Shown here: positions 18,135-26,651 of the stretch, one piece after another | How the letters are laid out: every line of letters begins with the position of its first letter | Numbering within the stretch: the stretch's first letter is position 1 | DNA from: Duganella phyllosphaerae | GTDB taxonomy: Bacteria; Pseudomonadota; Gammaproteobacteria; Burkholderiales; Burkholderiaceae_D | Reading direction: 5' to 3' | Length of the DNA: 64,000 bases | Assembly (NCBI RefSeq): GCF_001758785.1 | Contig: NZ_LROM01000106.1 | Location: 32,032-96,031 of the forward strand | The notes under the pieces: generated by a model | The model's input: only the letters and a program-made list of their open reading frames with translations | Databases searched by the model: none | What the model was told of the DNA's origin: nothing | Position numbers and translations under genes: made by a program

Positions 18135-21100
18135 TCAGAACTTGTACGTCGCCCCCACAAAATACCGCCGCCCCGACCAGGCCAGCTCATTTCTGCGCTC
18201 TTTCGAGCCCGAGTTCAGGTACTGGGCCTCGTCGGTCAGGTTCTTGCCCTCCACCGACAAGGTCAGATTCTCCGTCACGCGGAACTGCAGCTTGGCGTCG
18301 AGGTAGCCCACCGCTTCCGCGTAAACGGGGAGCGAGGCGTTGGCGTCCACCGTGCCGGTGTAATAGCTGTCGCGGTAGTTGTAGGCCAGGCGCGCGTTCC
18401 ACTGGCCCAGGTCGTACCACACGCCGACGTTATAGCTATTGCGCGACATGCCAGGGTACGGCAGCACGGTGTTGTCGAGCGGGTTGAGCAGTTCTTTGCC
18501 GGTAGCGTACGAGAACGTCATGCGCGTGTAGTTGGCGTCCAGGCCCAGGCCGCCGAAGGCGCCCGGCAGCATGGTCAGCGCGGTGCGGCCGGCCAGCTCC
18601 CAGCCCTTGGTCACTGCGCCCTCGCTGTTGATCGAGGTTTTCAGATCCCAGCGCTGGCCGTTGCTGAACACGTCCACGCCCGGCAGGATGACGTCGTTCT
18701 GGATATAGCTGCTGATGTCCTTGCGGAAGAACGCCAGCGACAGCTGCGAATCGCGCGACGGATACCATTCCACGCTCACGTCCTTGTTGGTGGCGCGGAA
18801 CGGTTTGAGGTTGACGTTGCCGCCGGTGCAGTCGTCGGCGCTGCCGTCGCCGCCGAATTGCGACAGGCCGCTGTTGGCGATGCAGTTGACGGTGGGCGTC
18901 AAGCGGTCGATGAACGGGCGCGCCATCACCTTGCCCCAGCCCAGGCGGGCCACCAGCGTGTTCGGCACGAACCAGGCAGCCAGGTTAAAGCTCGGCAGCG
19001 TGTCGCTGTACTTGTTGCGCACCGTGACGATGTCATTGGCCAGCACAGTTTCCACGCGCGCATTGGTGGTCGGGTTGCTCGAGTAGGCGCGGAACGAGCG
19101 CAGGCCGGTGGCGCGCGTTTCGGTGCCGGCATAGCGCAGGCCGATATTGCCATCGAGCGCCACGCCGTACAGTTCGTGCTCGAAGTCGGCGCGCACGTAG
19201 AACGCCTTGATTTTCTCTTCGACGGCAAACTGCGGCGGCATCGCATACGATTTGCCGTCGCTGCCGATGGAGTTGCGCAGCAGGTCGTGGTTGTAGCGGC
19301 TCAGGTCGAAATACTGGGCGGAGTTGGCAAAGCTGGGCGCGGTCCAGCCGTTCGGGTAGCCGGACAGGCCATCGTAGCCATTCAGGAACGAACCCGGCGT
19401 GTTGGTGCGGATCGCGTCCACCAGTTGCTGCATCTGCGTGCCGCTCACGTAGCGCGTGGTGTTGTTGGCGGTCAGGCCGGTGCCGTAGACGGTGGCGCCG
19501 CCGTTGCGCAGCACGCCCGAGTTGTTGAGCGGATCGAAAATGATTTCGTGGCGCACTTCGGGGCTGCGCACGGTCACGTCGTCGGCCGTGGTGTTGGGAT
19601 CGCCGCCAGCCAGGTAACCGGTCCAGCGGTATTGCTCGGACGTGGACTTGCGGCCCTGGCCGCCGAAGTGCAAGGTCGTCAGGAACGGCATGTCGGGCCG
19701 GTACTTGAGGTCGAGCTTGACCTGGTCTTCGCCGTTGTCGGTAAACGACGGCTGGTATTGCGAAATGATGCGGGTGTAAACATTGCTGTTGTTCGGGTCG
19801 AAGCCGGCCGGGAACGTAAACTTCGGCAAGCCCTGCTGGTCGAAATTGACCCGCAAGCCGGGCACATTGGCCTCCATCACGATGTTGTTGGTATTGAGCT
19901 CGTAGTACGAACTGGTCTTCGCCACCAGGCCTTCGGCCGACCAGTCGCCGCTTTTCCAGTTGAAGCCGCCCGAACGGTAGTCGGACTTGATGTTGAGCGC
20001 GAAATCGCGCGCGGCCGTACTGAAGTTGTACGAGGCGCCCTCGCCCGCCACGTTCTGGCAGGTGCCGGACAGGAACGACGTCATCACGTGGTTGTTAAAA
20101 CTCATGCCGGCCGGGGTAACGCCGGCCGCCGGTTCGGCGCAGGACGCTGCGGGGGTGGCCAGCGGCGCACCGTTGGCGCCAAGGTTGTTGGCATAAACGG
20201 GCGCCACGCCCGAGGTCGAAAACCGCTTGATGGAACCGAAGTCGGTCACATAGTTGCGGTCGTTGAGCATCTGCTTCTGGTTGTTCCGGTTGTAGCGGCC
20301 CCAGACATTGAAGTTGTTGTCGATCTTGTACTGGGCGGTGAGTTCGGCGCTGGAGCGGTTGTGGTCGCGGGTCCAGATGCCGTAGCGCGGCACGCCGGGT
20401 GAATAGTCGAACCACTGGCTGTCGCAGGCGGTCCTGTCGGCGCCAGCGAGGGCCGCGCAACCGCCTTTGTCGTTGACCGCCGCCGCGCGCGGGTTGAGGC
20501 TGGTATTGGTCTTGTCGGGCGACTGGTCCCAGTCGCGGAAGTAGCGCCAGTTACTGTTGCGCACGTAATCGTTTTGCGTATAGACCTTGTCGTAGACCAG
20601 GTTGGCCATCAGGCCCAGCCGGCCGTCGAGGAACTTGTCGGCCAAGAGCAGGCTGCCGCGCGGCTGGGCGCCGCCGCGGCTGCTGCTTTGCTCGCCTTCG
20701 AGCTTGACCACCACCGTGCGTTCCTTGAAGTCGAGTGGCAAATTGGTCTTGATGCTGACGGTGCCGCCGATGCCGCCCTCGGTCTGATCGGCGGTCACGC
20801 CCTTGTACACGTCGATCGACTTGATCAGCTCGGCCGGCAGTTCGCGCAATTCGGCGCCGCGCCCGGCGGTACCATTGGTGCTGAGCACCGACAGGCCGTT
20901 GATCTCGATACGGTTGAGGTTGGCCTCCACGCCGCGGATATTGACTTGCGAGCCCTCGCCGAAGTCGCGCGACAGCTGCACGCCGGTCACGCGCGAGAGC
21001 GCCTCGCCGACGTTCTTGTCGGGGAATTCGCCGATATCCTCGGCGACGATGGAATCGACCACCGTGGCGGCGTTCTTCTTGCGGTCGATGGCGCCGGCCA

Positions 21101-21245
21101 CCGATTGGCGGGTGCCGGAAACCACCACCACGCTGTCGGGTTGCGCGGTATTCGGCGTTGTTTGGGCCAGTGCCTGCGGCGTGGCCAGGAGGGCAAGCGC
21201 GCTGGCGACGGCGCCAGCGATGACGGTGGAACGAGGCAAAGGCAT
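18135..21245 (-). CDS. TonB-dependent receptor, large carbohydrate-type
   Basis: A 1036-aa outer-membrane receptor. It has a cleavable signal peptide (about 1-28, ending QALAQ), a TonB-box-like stretch (DSVVVVSG), a plug domain (about 50-190: DIGEFPDKNVGEALSRVTGV, VNIRGVEANLNRIEINGL), then a 22-strand barrel ending in the C-terminal aromatic YKF. The plug motif EFPDKN..EALSRVTGV is typical of the Caulobacter/Xanthomonas clade of receptors often linked to carbohydrate scavenging; that substrate class is an inference. ATG at 21245 is preceded by GGGAGA at 5-6 nt, a strong ribosome-binding site. The SSS symporter follows it. Confidence 0.92.
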   Translation of the reverse strand: MPLPRSTVIAGAVASALALLATPQALAQTTPNTAQPDSVVVVSGTRQSVAGAIDRKKNAATVVDSIVAEDIGEFPDKNVGEALSRVTGVQLSRDFGEGSQVNIRGVEANLNRIEINGLSVLSTNGTAGRGAELRELPAELIKSIDVYKGVTADQTEGGIGGTVSIKTNLPLDFKERTVVVKLEGEQSSSRGGAQPRGSLLLADKFLDGRLGLMANLVYDKVYTQNDYVRNSNWRYFRDWDQSPDKTNTSLNPRAAAVNDKGGCAALAGADRTACDSQWFDYSPGVPRYGIWTRDHNRSSAELTAQYKIDNNFNVWGRYNRNNQKQMLNDRNYVTDFGSIKRFSTSGVAPVYANNLGANGAPLATPAASCAEPAAGVTPAGMSFNNHVMTSFLSGTCQNVAGEGASYNFSTAARDFALNIKSDYRSGGFNWKSGDWSAEGLVAKTSSYYELNTNNIVMEANVPGLRVNFDQQGLPKFTFPAGFDPNNSNVYTRIISQYQPSFTDNGEDQVKLDLKYRPDMPFLTTLHFGGQGRKSTSEQYRWTGYLAGGDPNTTADDVTVRSPEVRHEIIFDPLNNSGVLRNGGATVYGTGLTANNTTRYVSGTQMQQLVDAIRTNTPGSFLNGYDGLSGYPNGWTAPSFANSAQYFDLSRYNHDLLRNSIGSDGKSYAMPPQFAVEEKIKAFYVRADFEHELYGVALDGNIGLRYAGTETRATGLRSFRAYSSNPTTNARVETVLANDIVTVRNKYSDTLPSFNLAAWFVPNTLVARLGWGKVMARPFIDRLTPTVNCIANSGLSQFGGDGSADDCTGGNVNLKPFRATNKDVSVEWYPSRDSQLSLAFFRKDISSYIQNDVILPGVDVFSNGQRWDLKTSINSEGAVTKGWELAGRTALTMLPGAFGGLGLDANYTRMTFSYATGKELLNPLDNTVLPYPGMSRNSYNVGVWYDLGQWNARLAYNYRDSYYTGTVDANASLPVYAEAVGYLDAKLQFRVTENLTLSVEGKNLTDEAQYLNSGSKERRNELAWSGRRYFVGATYKF

Positions 21246-21398
21246 GATGTCTCCCAAAATCGTTGTTGTTTTGGATATGTGTCCTGCCTGACCATCTTAG
21301 GAGAAGAAACTTCCTGAAAATCCCGGACCAGCCAAACAGTCACCGACTTGACTTTTTGAAAAGCCAGTCGTTGGGAGCATGCAACATGCAACGTGTCG

Positions 21399-23033
21399 CT
21401 ACATCCGGTCCAGCAACTGCTGCTCGGCCCGCTCGCTGAGCACCAGCACCAGCTTCAGCCGCGCCCGCGTCATGCCCACGAACAGCTTGCGCAGCACGCG
21501 GTCGTCGATGCGCTCGAAATCGATCTCGGTAAAAATGATGGCCGGCGCCGACTGCCCCTTGAAGCGGTACACGGTTTCGGCCAGCAGCCCGCCGGGCCGG
21601 TATTCGGGCGTGCCGAACAGGTCGTATTCGCCGGTGAATGATTTCAGCGTGTGGGCGTCGCTCAGCTGATCCAGGTGCAGGAGCACCGAGTTGTCGCGGC
21701 CGCGGAACGAGGCGATCGCGATGTCGTGGCGGGCGAAGCCGGCGGCCAGGCAGCTGGTCACCGCGCGCCGGGTTTGCGCCAGCATGGCGTCGGTATCGCC
21801 GTCCGGATACGTCAGCTCCTCGATGTCGGCGCCACGGAACGGGCTACCCGCCTCCACCGGCTCGCGCACGGCGCCGATCGAGGTCAGCATGTCGATGATC
21901 TGGCGCGGGCTGCGGTAGTTGGTGTCCGAGTGCAAAGTCACCCAGCCTGGCAGCGGTACCGGTTCGCGGCCGTACAGGTTCTGGTTGGGGTCTTCCAGCC
22001 AGATCGCCCGTCCCTCGGGCTTCAACATGCGCAGCAGGATGTCGCGCCAGGCCGGCGAGAAATCCTGGCCTTCATCGACGATCAGCACGTCGTAGCGCCA
22101 CTCCGGCGGCAGCTCGGACGCGGTCATGCGCGCTTCGATCCGGTCCCAGACGTCGGGCGCGGTGTAGTCGGGAATTTGTCCCTGGGCGCGGGCGAAGGCG
22201 TCGCTGAGCATGTGGAACGACGTGACGCGCCCGCCAGCGGGCACCAGTTTTTCGATATGGTCGGCCAGCGGCCGGTTGTAGCACACGTACAGCGGTTTCA
22301 GGCCGGCGTCGATGGCGTCGCTGTATTCTGCCAACGCCAGCTGGGTCTTGCCACTGCCGGCCGTGCCTTTGATGTGCAGCCGAAACGGCGCAAACTCGAG
22401 CCGGCGCGCCCACGTGGACAGCCCGCCCGACAGGCGCGCCACCAGGCCGGCGGCGTTGCCGATCATCGAGCTCGGATCGGGCCGCAGGCTGAGCATGTTC
22501 GAGAGAAAACGCGTGACCTTGTCGAACTTGTCGCCGGGCGGCGCGCCATCGACCGGCAAGGTCTCGCGGATTACCTGCGCCAGCTTGCCCCTGTTGCTGG
22601 CGTCGATGATGTGGCGCGGGTCGATGCCCGCCTGGTTCGGGTTGCGTACCGTGTAGTCGGGGCAGTACAGCAGGTAATCGATCGACAGCTCGCTGCCGAA
22701 GCGCTCGGTCAGCCCCTTGATCGAGCGCATGATGTGGTTGGCCACCTTGCGCGGCTTGCCCTCGTAATTGCGGATCAGGCCGTCGGCGGTTTCGCTGAGG
22801 AAGCCCGACTTTTGCTCGATCAGCAGCAGCCGGCCATTGGGCGCGACCAGGATGAAGTCGATCTCGCCGTACACCGAGAACCCCTTTTCCACGTTGGTCC
22901 AGTGCACGCCGTGGTACACGCGATATGGCAGGTCGGCCAGCGTGGCCTCGAGGTAGGACAGGGTTTCGATTTCGCGCGCGGCGGTGCCGGTGACGGACAT
23001 TTCCTGCCAGCCGGTAGGGTGTATGTGGGCCAT
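21399..23033 (-). CDS. NERD-domain nuclease / superfamily 1 helicase
   Basis: A 544-aa protein. The N-terminal NERD domain (about 18-130) shows a PD-(D/E)XK-like pattern: Asp in GEIDFILV (D59) and Glu-x-Lys in LIEQKSG (E73, K75). The C-terminal SF1 (UvrD-like) helicase has Walker A KGTAGSGKT (223-230), motif II DEGQDF (320-325), motif IV NYRSPRQI, motif V YRFKGQSAP and motif VI FVGMTRARLKL, all intact. ATG at 23033 is chosen as the start that directly precedes the conserved part; ATGs at 23063 and further upstream are possible. NERD-helicases are widespread and some are suspected to act on foreign or damaged DNA; the role here is unknown. It is divergent from the DUF3820 gene (79-bp gap). Confidence 0.85.
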   Translation of the reverse strand: MAHIHPTGWQEMSVTGTAAREIETLSYLEATLADLPYRVYHGVHWTNVEKGFSVYGEIDFILVAPNGRLLLIEQKSGFLSETADGLIRNYEGKPRKVANHIMRSIKGLTERFGSELSIDYLLYCPDYTVRNPNQAGIDPRHIIDASNRGKLAQVIRETLPVDGAPPGDKFDKVTRFLSNMLSLRPDPSSMIGNAAGLVARLSGGLSTWARRLEFAPFRLHIKGTAGSGKTQLALAEYSDAIDAGLKPLYVCYNRPLADHIEKLVPAGGRVTSFHMLSDAFARAQGQIPDYTAPDVWDRIEARMTASELPPEWRYDVLIVDEGQDFSPAWRDILLRMLKPEGRAIWLEDPNQNLYGREPVPLPGWVTLHSDTNYRSPRQIIDMLTSIGAVREPVEAGSPFRGADIEELTYPDGDTDAMLAQTRRAVTSCLAAGFARHDIAIASFRGRDNSVLLHLDQLSDAHTLKSFTGEYDLFGTPEYRPGGLLAETVYRFKGQSAPAIIFTEIDFERIDDRVLRKLFVGMTRARLKLVLVLSERAEQQLLDRM

Positions 23034-23112
23034 GGAGGGTGAACGGTCAATGGAAAAATCCATTGTATGACAAGCCACCCAGGATTCCGTTCGCCCGGGG
23101 TATGATGCGGCC

Positions 23113-23328
23113 ATGAACTCTGAAAAACTTGCTTTGCTGGTCACGCGCGAGATGCCGTATGGGAAATACAAGGGGCGCAAGCTGGCGGATTTGCCTGGGC
23201 ATTACCTGGGCTGGTTTGCGCGCGAAGGCTTTCCCTCCGGGGAATTGGGGGCGTTGATTGCCTTGATGTACGAGCTTGATCATAACGACTTGCGCAGCCT
23301 GCTCGATCCCCTGCGCCCCACACGCTAG
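23113..23328 (+). CDS. DUF3820 family small protein
   Basis: A 71-aa protein dominated by the DUF3820 signature: MPYGKYKGRKLADLPGHYL and WFAREGFPSGELG. The same short GKYKG-type module is found fused to DnaQ-like 3'-5' exonucleases in other bacteria (known family feature), which hints at a nucleic-acid role. The family is sometimes labelled quorum-sensing-regulated virulence factor on weak grounds. Its stop codon shares the palindrome CTAG (23325-23328) with the stop of the convergent glutaredoxin-like gene, so the two genes overlap by 4 nt end to end. Confidence 0.85.
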   Translation: MNSEKLALLVTREMPYGKYKGRKLADLPGHYLGWFAREGFPSGELGALIALMYELDHNDLRSLLDPLRPTR

Positions 23329-23690
23329 GCAGTGAGCCTGGCAAACTCGCCGCTGGCGACCAGCGCCTGCAACTCGCTGGCGCCGCCAATCAGCACGCCA
23401 TTGATGAACACCAGCGGGAACGTGGTCCAGCCGCTCCATAGCTTGAGCGCCAGCCGTGGCCGCCATTGTGAAAAATAATTGCCGTAGCTCAGATACTGGT
23501 AAGGCACGCGAAGGCCGTCGAGAATCTTGCGGGCCTTGCGCGGAAACGGGTTGAACCCCATGCCCACCACCACGATCTGGTGGGCGGCCACGGCAGCCTC
23601 GACTTCGGCCACCAGGTCGCGGTGGTAATTGTCCACCGTGCCACGGATGGCGGGATGAATGCGGGCGTGGTCCAGGATGTGACGGCTCAT
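23325..23690 (-). CDS. Glutaredoxin-like protein lacking all cysteines
   Basis: A 121-aa protein with a monothiol-glutaredoxin-like fold pattern: the beta strand IVVVGMG, then NPFPRKARKIL where CPYC/CGFS would normally start the helix (residues 47-50 are Asn-Pro-Phe-Pro), and the conserved cis-Pro and glutathione-binding segment TTFPLVFINGVLIGG (about 89-103). There is no Cys anywhere, so thiol redox catalysis is impossible; it may bind glutathione or act as a scaffold. The ATG at 23690 starts a helix (SRHILDHARIHPAIR) that precedes the fold. Both its upstream neighbour (SYLF lipoprotein, 62-bp gap) and it are leftward. Confidence 0.82.
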   Translation of the reverse strand: MSRHILDHARIHPAIRGTVDNYHRDLVAEVEAAVAAHQIVVVGMGFNPFPRKARKILDGLRVPYQYLSYGNYFSQWRPRLALKLWSGWTTFPLVFINGVLIGGASELQALVASGEFARLTA

Positions 23691-23752
23691 TGCGGCTACC
23701 TCGTGATTATTCAGGCCCACAGGGTAACCGCAACGCGCCGTCACGCATAGGC

Positions 23753-24358
23753 TTACAGGTCCAGTTTGCTGATCTTGGTGCCTTCCAGGCTCAGGTTCGC
23801 CATCAGGCCGGCATTGGTCAGCACCAGCGCCTGCACCGGGCTGTTGATGGCATTGGTGGCCACCTCGCCATTGGCGCCCACGTTGATTACCGCGACCGAG
23901 CCGTCGACGCCGGCGGTCCAGCCACGACTGTTGCGGAACTTGTCGAGTGCATCGCGGCTCATGAACAGGATCACCACGGCCTTCGACTGGGCGCCGGCCT
24001 GGAAGCCGACCGACAAGCTGGTCATGCTGTAGTAGTTGACGGTCTGGCCACCGGTACGCAGCACGCCACGGCCATATTCGCCGCCCACCACCAGGCCGGC
24101 CGCCAGTACATTGGGAAACACCAGCACGCCATTGGCCTTGCGCACCAGCTCGCGCGAGCCCTTGACTTCCTTGTACAGGCGTTCGAGCGTGTCGTACGCG
24201 CCGCGCTCGATATCGGACTTGACGGCCGCCGGCTCGGTCCTGACGGCGCCGCCAGTGTGCGTGGTGGTGGTGCAACCGCTCAGCGCCAGGCCGGCCAGCG
24301 CCAGCGTGGCGGCAGCAGTGGCGCGCATCAGAAAGCTTGGAACGCTCGATGTTTGCAT
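23753..24358 (-). CDS. SYLF/YSC84-domain lipoprotein
   Basis: A 201-aa protein with a signal peptide and lipobox (LAGLALSGC, Cys about 29), so it is probably a lipid-anchored envelope protein. The rest is a SYLF domain: VRKANGVLVFPNVLAAGLVVGGEYGRGVL, YYSMTSLSVGFQAGAQSKAVVILFMS and the C-terminal AGLMANLSLEGTKISKL. SYLF domains bind lipid in other organisms. The start has a strong ribosome-binding site (AAGGGGA) 6 nt before the ATG. Physiological role unknown. Confidence 0.9.
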   Translation of the reverse strand: MQTSSVPSFLMRATAAATLALAGLALSGCTTTTHTGGAVRTEPAAVKSDIERGAYDTLERLYKEVKGSRELVRKANGVLVFPNVLAAGLVVGGEYGRGVLRTGGQTVNYYSMTSLSVGFQAGAQSKAVVILFMSRDALDKFRNSRGWTAGVDGSVAVINVGANGEVATNAINSPVQALVLTNAGLMANLSLEGTKISKLDL

Positions 24359-24482
24359 GTGATTCCCCTTGGGTCAGTAGGCCTTGCGGCAACAGTGCAG
24401 GTCGATTCTGTCACTTTTGCGGCGTGCGCGCCAGCAGCGCACAAGCTGTACCGTAAGCATGCGGAACAATGTACCAATACCG

Positions 24483-26651
24483 CTACGGCAAGGTCTCGAA
24501 GGCCAGGCGCTTGCCCTCGTGCAGCATGGCAGCGAAGTCGGCTTCGGGCACCGGTGGGCTGAACAGGTAACCCTGCAACTGGTCGCAACCGAGCTCGCGC
24601 AGGAAGCGCATCTGCTCCGGCGTTTCCACGCCTTCGGCGACGATTTCCTGGCGCAATTGCTGGGCCATGGTGACGATGGCGCGGGCGATGGCGCAATCGT
24701 TTTCCTCGAAGGGCAAGCCGATCACGAACGAGCGGTCGATCTTGAGCGTGCTGATCGGGAATTTCTTCAGATAGGCCAGGCTCGAGTAACCGGTGCCGAA
24801 GTCGTCCAGCGCCAGCGACATGCCCATCGCCACCAGCTCGTTCATGATGGCCACCACGTGCTCGGTGCCGCGCACCAGCAGGCTCTCGGTGATTTCCAGG
24901 TTGAGCTGCTCGGGCTGTACGCCGTGGCGTTCCAGCACGGCGGCAATGCGGGCCGGCAGGCCGGCGTCGAACTGGCGCGCCGACAGGTTGATGGCGATCG
25001 GCGGCATGCTCAATCCAGCCGCGCGCCAGGCGCTGATCTGGCGGCACGCGTGTTCCAGCACCCAGGCGCCGAGGTCGAGGATCAGGCCGCTCTCCTCGGC
25101 CACCGGGATGAACACGGCCGGCGTCATCAAGCCGCGCTCCGGGTGGCGCCAGCGCAGCAGCGCCTCGGCGCCGACGATGCGGCCGCTGCGCAAGCTCACC
25201 TTGGGCTGGTAGTACAGCGCCAGCTCGTCGTTGCCGATCGCGTGGCGCAGCTCGCTTTCGATGCGCAGATGTTCCTTGGCGCGCCGGTTCATCTCTTCGC
25301 TGTAGAACAGGAAGCCCGCTTCGATGTTCTGCGCGGCGCGGCCCATGGCCACGTCGGCATAGCGGATCAGGGTGGGCACGTCGTGGCCGTCGTCGGTGTA
25401 CACGGCGATGCCGATGTGGCCGCCCACTTGCAGGCTGTGCGACGCCACACGGATCGGCGCGGCCAGCGAGGCCAGCAGTTTTTGCGCCACCACGGCGGCA
25501 TGCTCGCGCTTTTCGATGTTGAACAGCGCCACGGCAAACTTGTGGCCGTCGAGCCGCGCCAGCACGTCGGCCTCGCGCAGCGACAGCTTGAACAGGCGGC
25601 CGATCTCGCACAGCAGCTCGTTGCCGATGTCGGTGCCCAGTGTGTCGCTGATGGCGCCCACGCGGGTGATCTCGATCACCAGCATGGCGCCGTGCGCCTT
25701 GGTGCGCTTGCTTTCCATCAGCGCATGTCCGACCAGCTGGGTCAGCAGGCACAGGTTGGGCAGGCCGGTGAGCGGGTCGTAATTGGCCATGCGCTGCATG
25801 CGCGCTTCGGCATCCTTGTGCTCGCTGATATCGGAAAACAGCGAGAACGTGTGGCTCACTTCGCCATTGGCGTCGCGCACCGCGCTGATCGTCACCGACT
25901 GCGGGAACAGTTCGCCATTCTTGCGCTTGCCGATGATCTCGCCGCGCCAAGGTCCGGCGCCGCGCATGGCCGCGCGCACCTTGGCGCGAAATTCCGGGCT
26001 GTGCACGCCGGAGCGCAGCAAGTCCGGGGTCTGGCCGATCGACTCTTCCGGCGAATAGCCGGTAATGCGGGTAAACGACGAATTGATCGAGACGATGCGT
26101 TCGTTGGCGTCGGTAATCAGCACGCCCTGGTCGCTGTCTTCGATGATGCGCGCGTGCAGGTTGAGCTTGTCGTTCGGGGTGAGCGCCTGGTCGATGCGCG
26201 TCAATTGCACCAGCATGCCGGACGGCTCGCCGGCCTCGTCGTGGCGCAGGAAGATGTGCAGCCGCACCCAGATCACCTGGCCATCCTTGCGCCGGCGCCG
26301 TACCTCGGCGCGCACGCCGACTTTGCCGTCGAGCTCGGAGGCCAGCTCGACGATGCTGCCGTCCTCGTCGCCGAGGGCCTCGGGCGTGTACAGGAACAGC
26401 ACGTGGCGGCCCAGCGCCTCCTCGGCGGTGTAGCCGAACATTTGCACGGCGCCGGGGCTCCAGGCGGTGAGATAACCGGTCAGGTCCAGTTCCAGCACGG
26501 CGCGGTCGTCGGCCAGCACGGAGGGCGTCATCAGCGCGCGGGCCTCGTCCAGCGTGGCCTGCAGGCTGGCCAGCGTGTGCGCCAGCGCCTCGCCCTGTTC
26601 GGCACGGGCCCGCTGGCTCAGCGCCAGGCAGCGCTCGATGGCGTCAAGCAT
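24483..26651 (-). CDS. PAS-PAS-GGDEF-EAL cyclic-di-GMP protein, probably a phosphodiesterase
   Basis: A 722-aa cytosolic signalling protein. It has a short helical N-terminus, PAS1 (about 42-150), PAS2 (about 165-285; GVLITDANERIVSINSSF) and a GGDEF domain (about 300-455). The active-site loop of the GGDEF domain reads LDGHKF instead of GGDEF, so it should not make c-di-GMP. An EAL domain (about 470-715) follows, with the catalytic set present: EALLRW, INLSARQF, LNLEITES, ALDDFGTGYSSLAYL, LKIDRSFV, VAEGVET and QGYLFSPP. The likely activity is c-di-GMP hydrolysis. Its start overlaps the HDOD gene by 8 nt. No membrane segment is seen. Confidence 0.92.
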   Translation of the reverse strand: MLDAIERCLALSQRARAEQGEALAHTLASLQATLDEARALMTPSVLADDRAVLELDLTGYLTAWSPGAVQMFGYTAEEALGRHVLFLYTPEALGDEDGSIVELASELDGKVGVRAEVRRRRKDGQVIWVRLHIFLRHDEAGEPSGMLVQLTRIDQALTPNDKLNLHARIIEDSDQGVLITDANERIVSINSSFTRITGYSPEESIGQTPDLLRSGVHSPEFRAKVRAAMRGAGPWRGEIIGKRKNGELFPQSVTISAVRDANGEVSHTFSLFSDISEHKDAEARMQRMANYDPLTGLPNLCLLTQLVGHALMESKRTKAHGAMLVIEITRVGAISDTLGTDIGNELLCEIGRLFKLSLREADVLARLDGHKFAVALFNIEKREHAAVVAQKLLASLAAPIRVASHSLQVGGHIGIAVYTDDGHDVPTLIRYADVAMGRAAQNIEAGFLFYSEEMNRRAKEHLRIESELRHAIGNDELALYYQPKVSLRSGRIVGAEALLRWRHPERGLMTPAVFIPVAEESGLILDLGAWVLEHACRQISAWRAAGLSMPPIAINLSARQFDAGLPARIAAVLERHGVQPEQLNLEITESLLVRGTEHVVAIMNELVAMGMSLALDDFGTGYSSLAYLKKFPISTLKIDRSFVIGLPFEENDCAIARAIVTMAQQLRQEIVAEGVETPEQMRFLRELGCDQLQGYLFSPPVPEADFAAMLHEGKRLAFETLP

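Noticed and set aside
16920..20402. 1160-codon open frame opposite the symporter and TonB receptor
   Set aside because: Antisense shadow; no domain, signal or motif, and both sense genes are certain.
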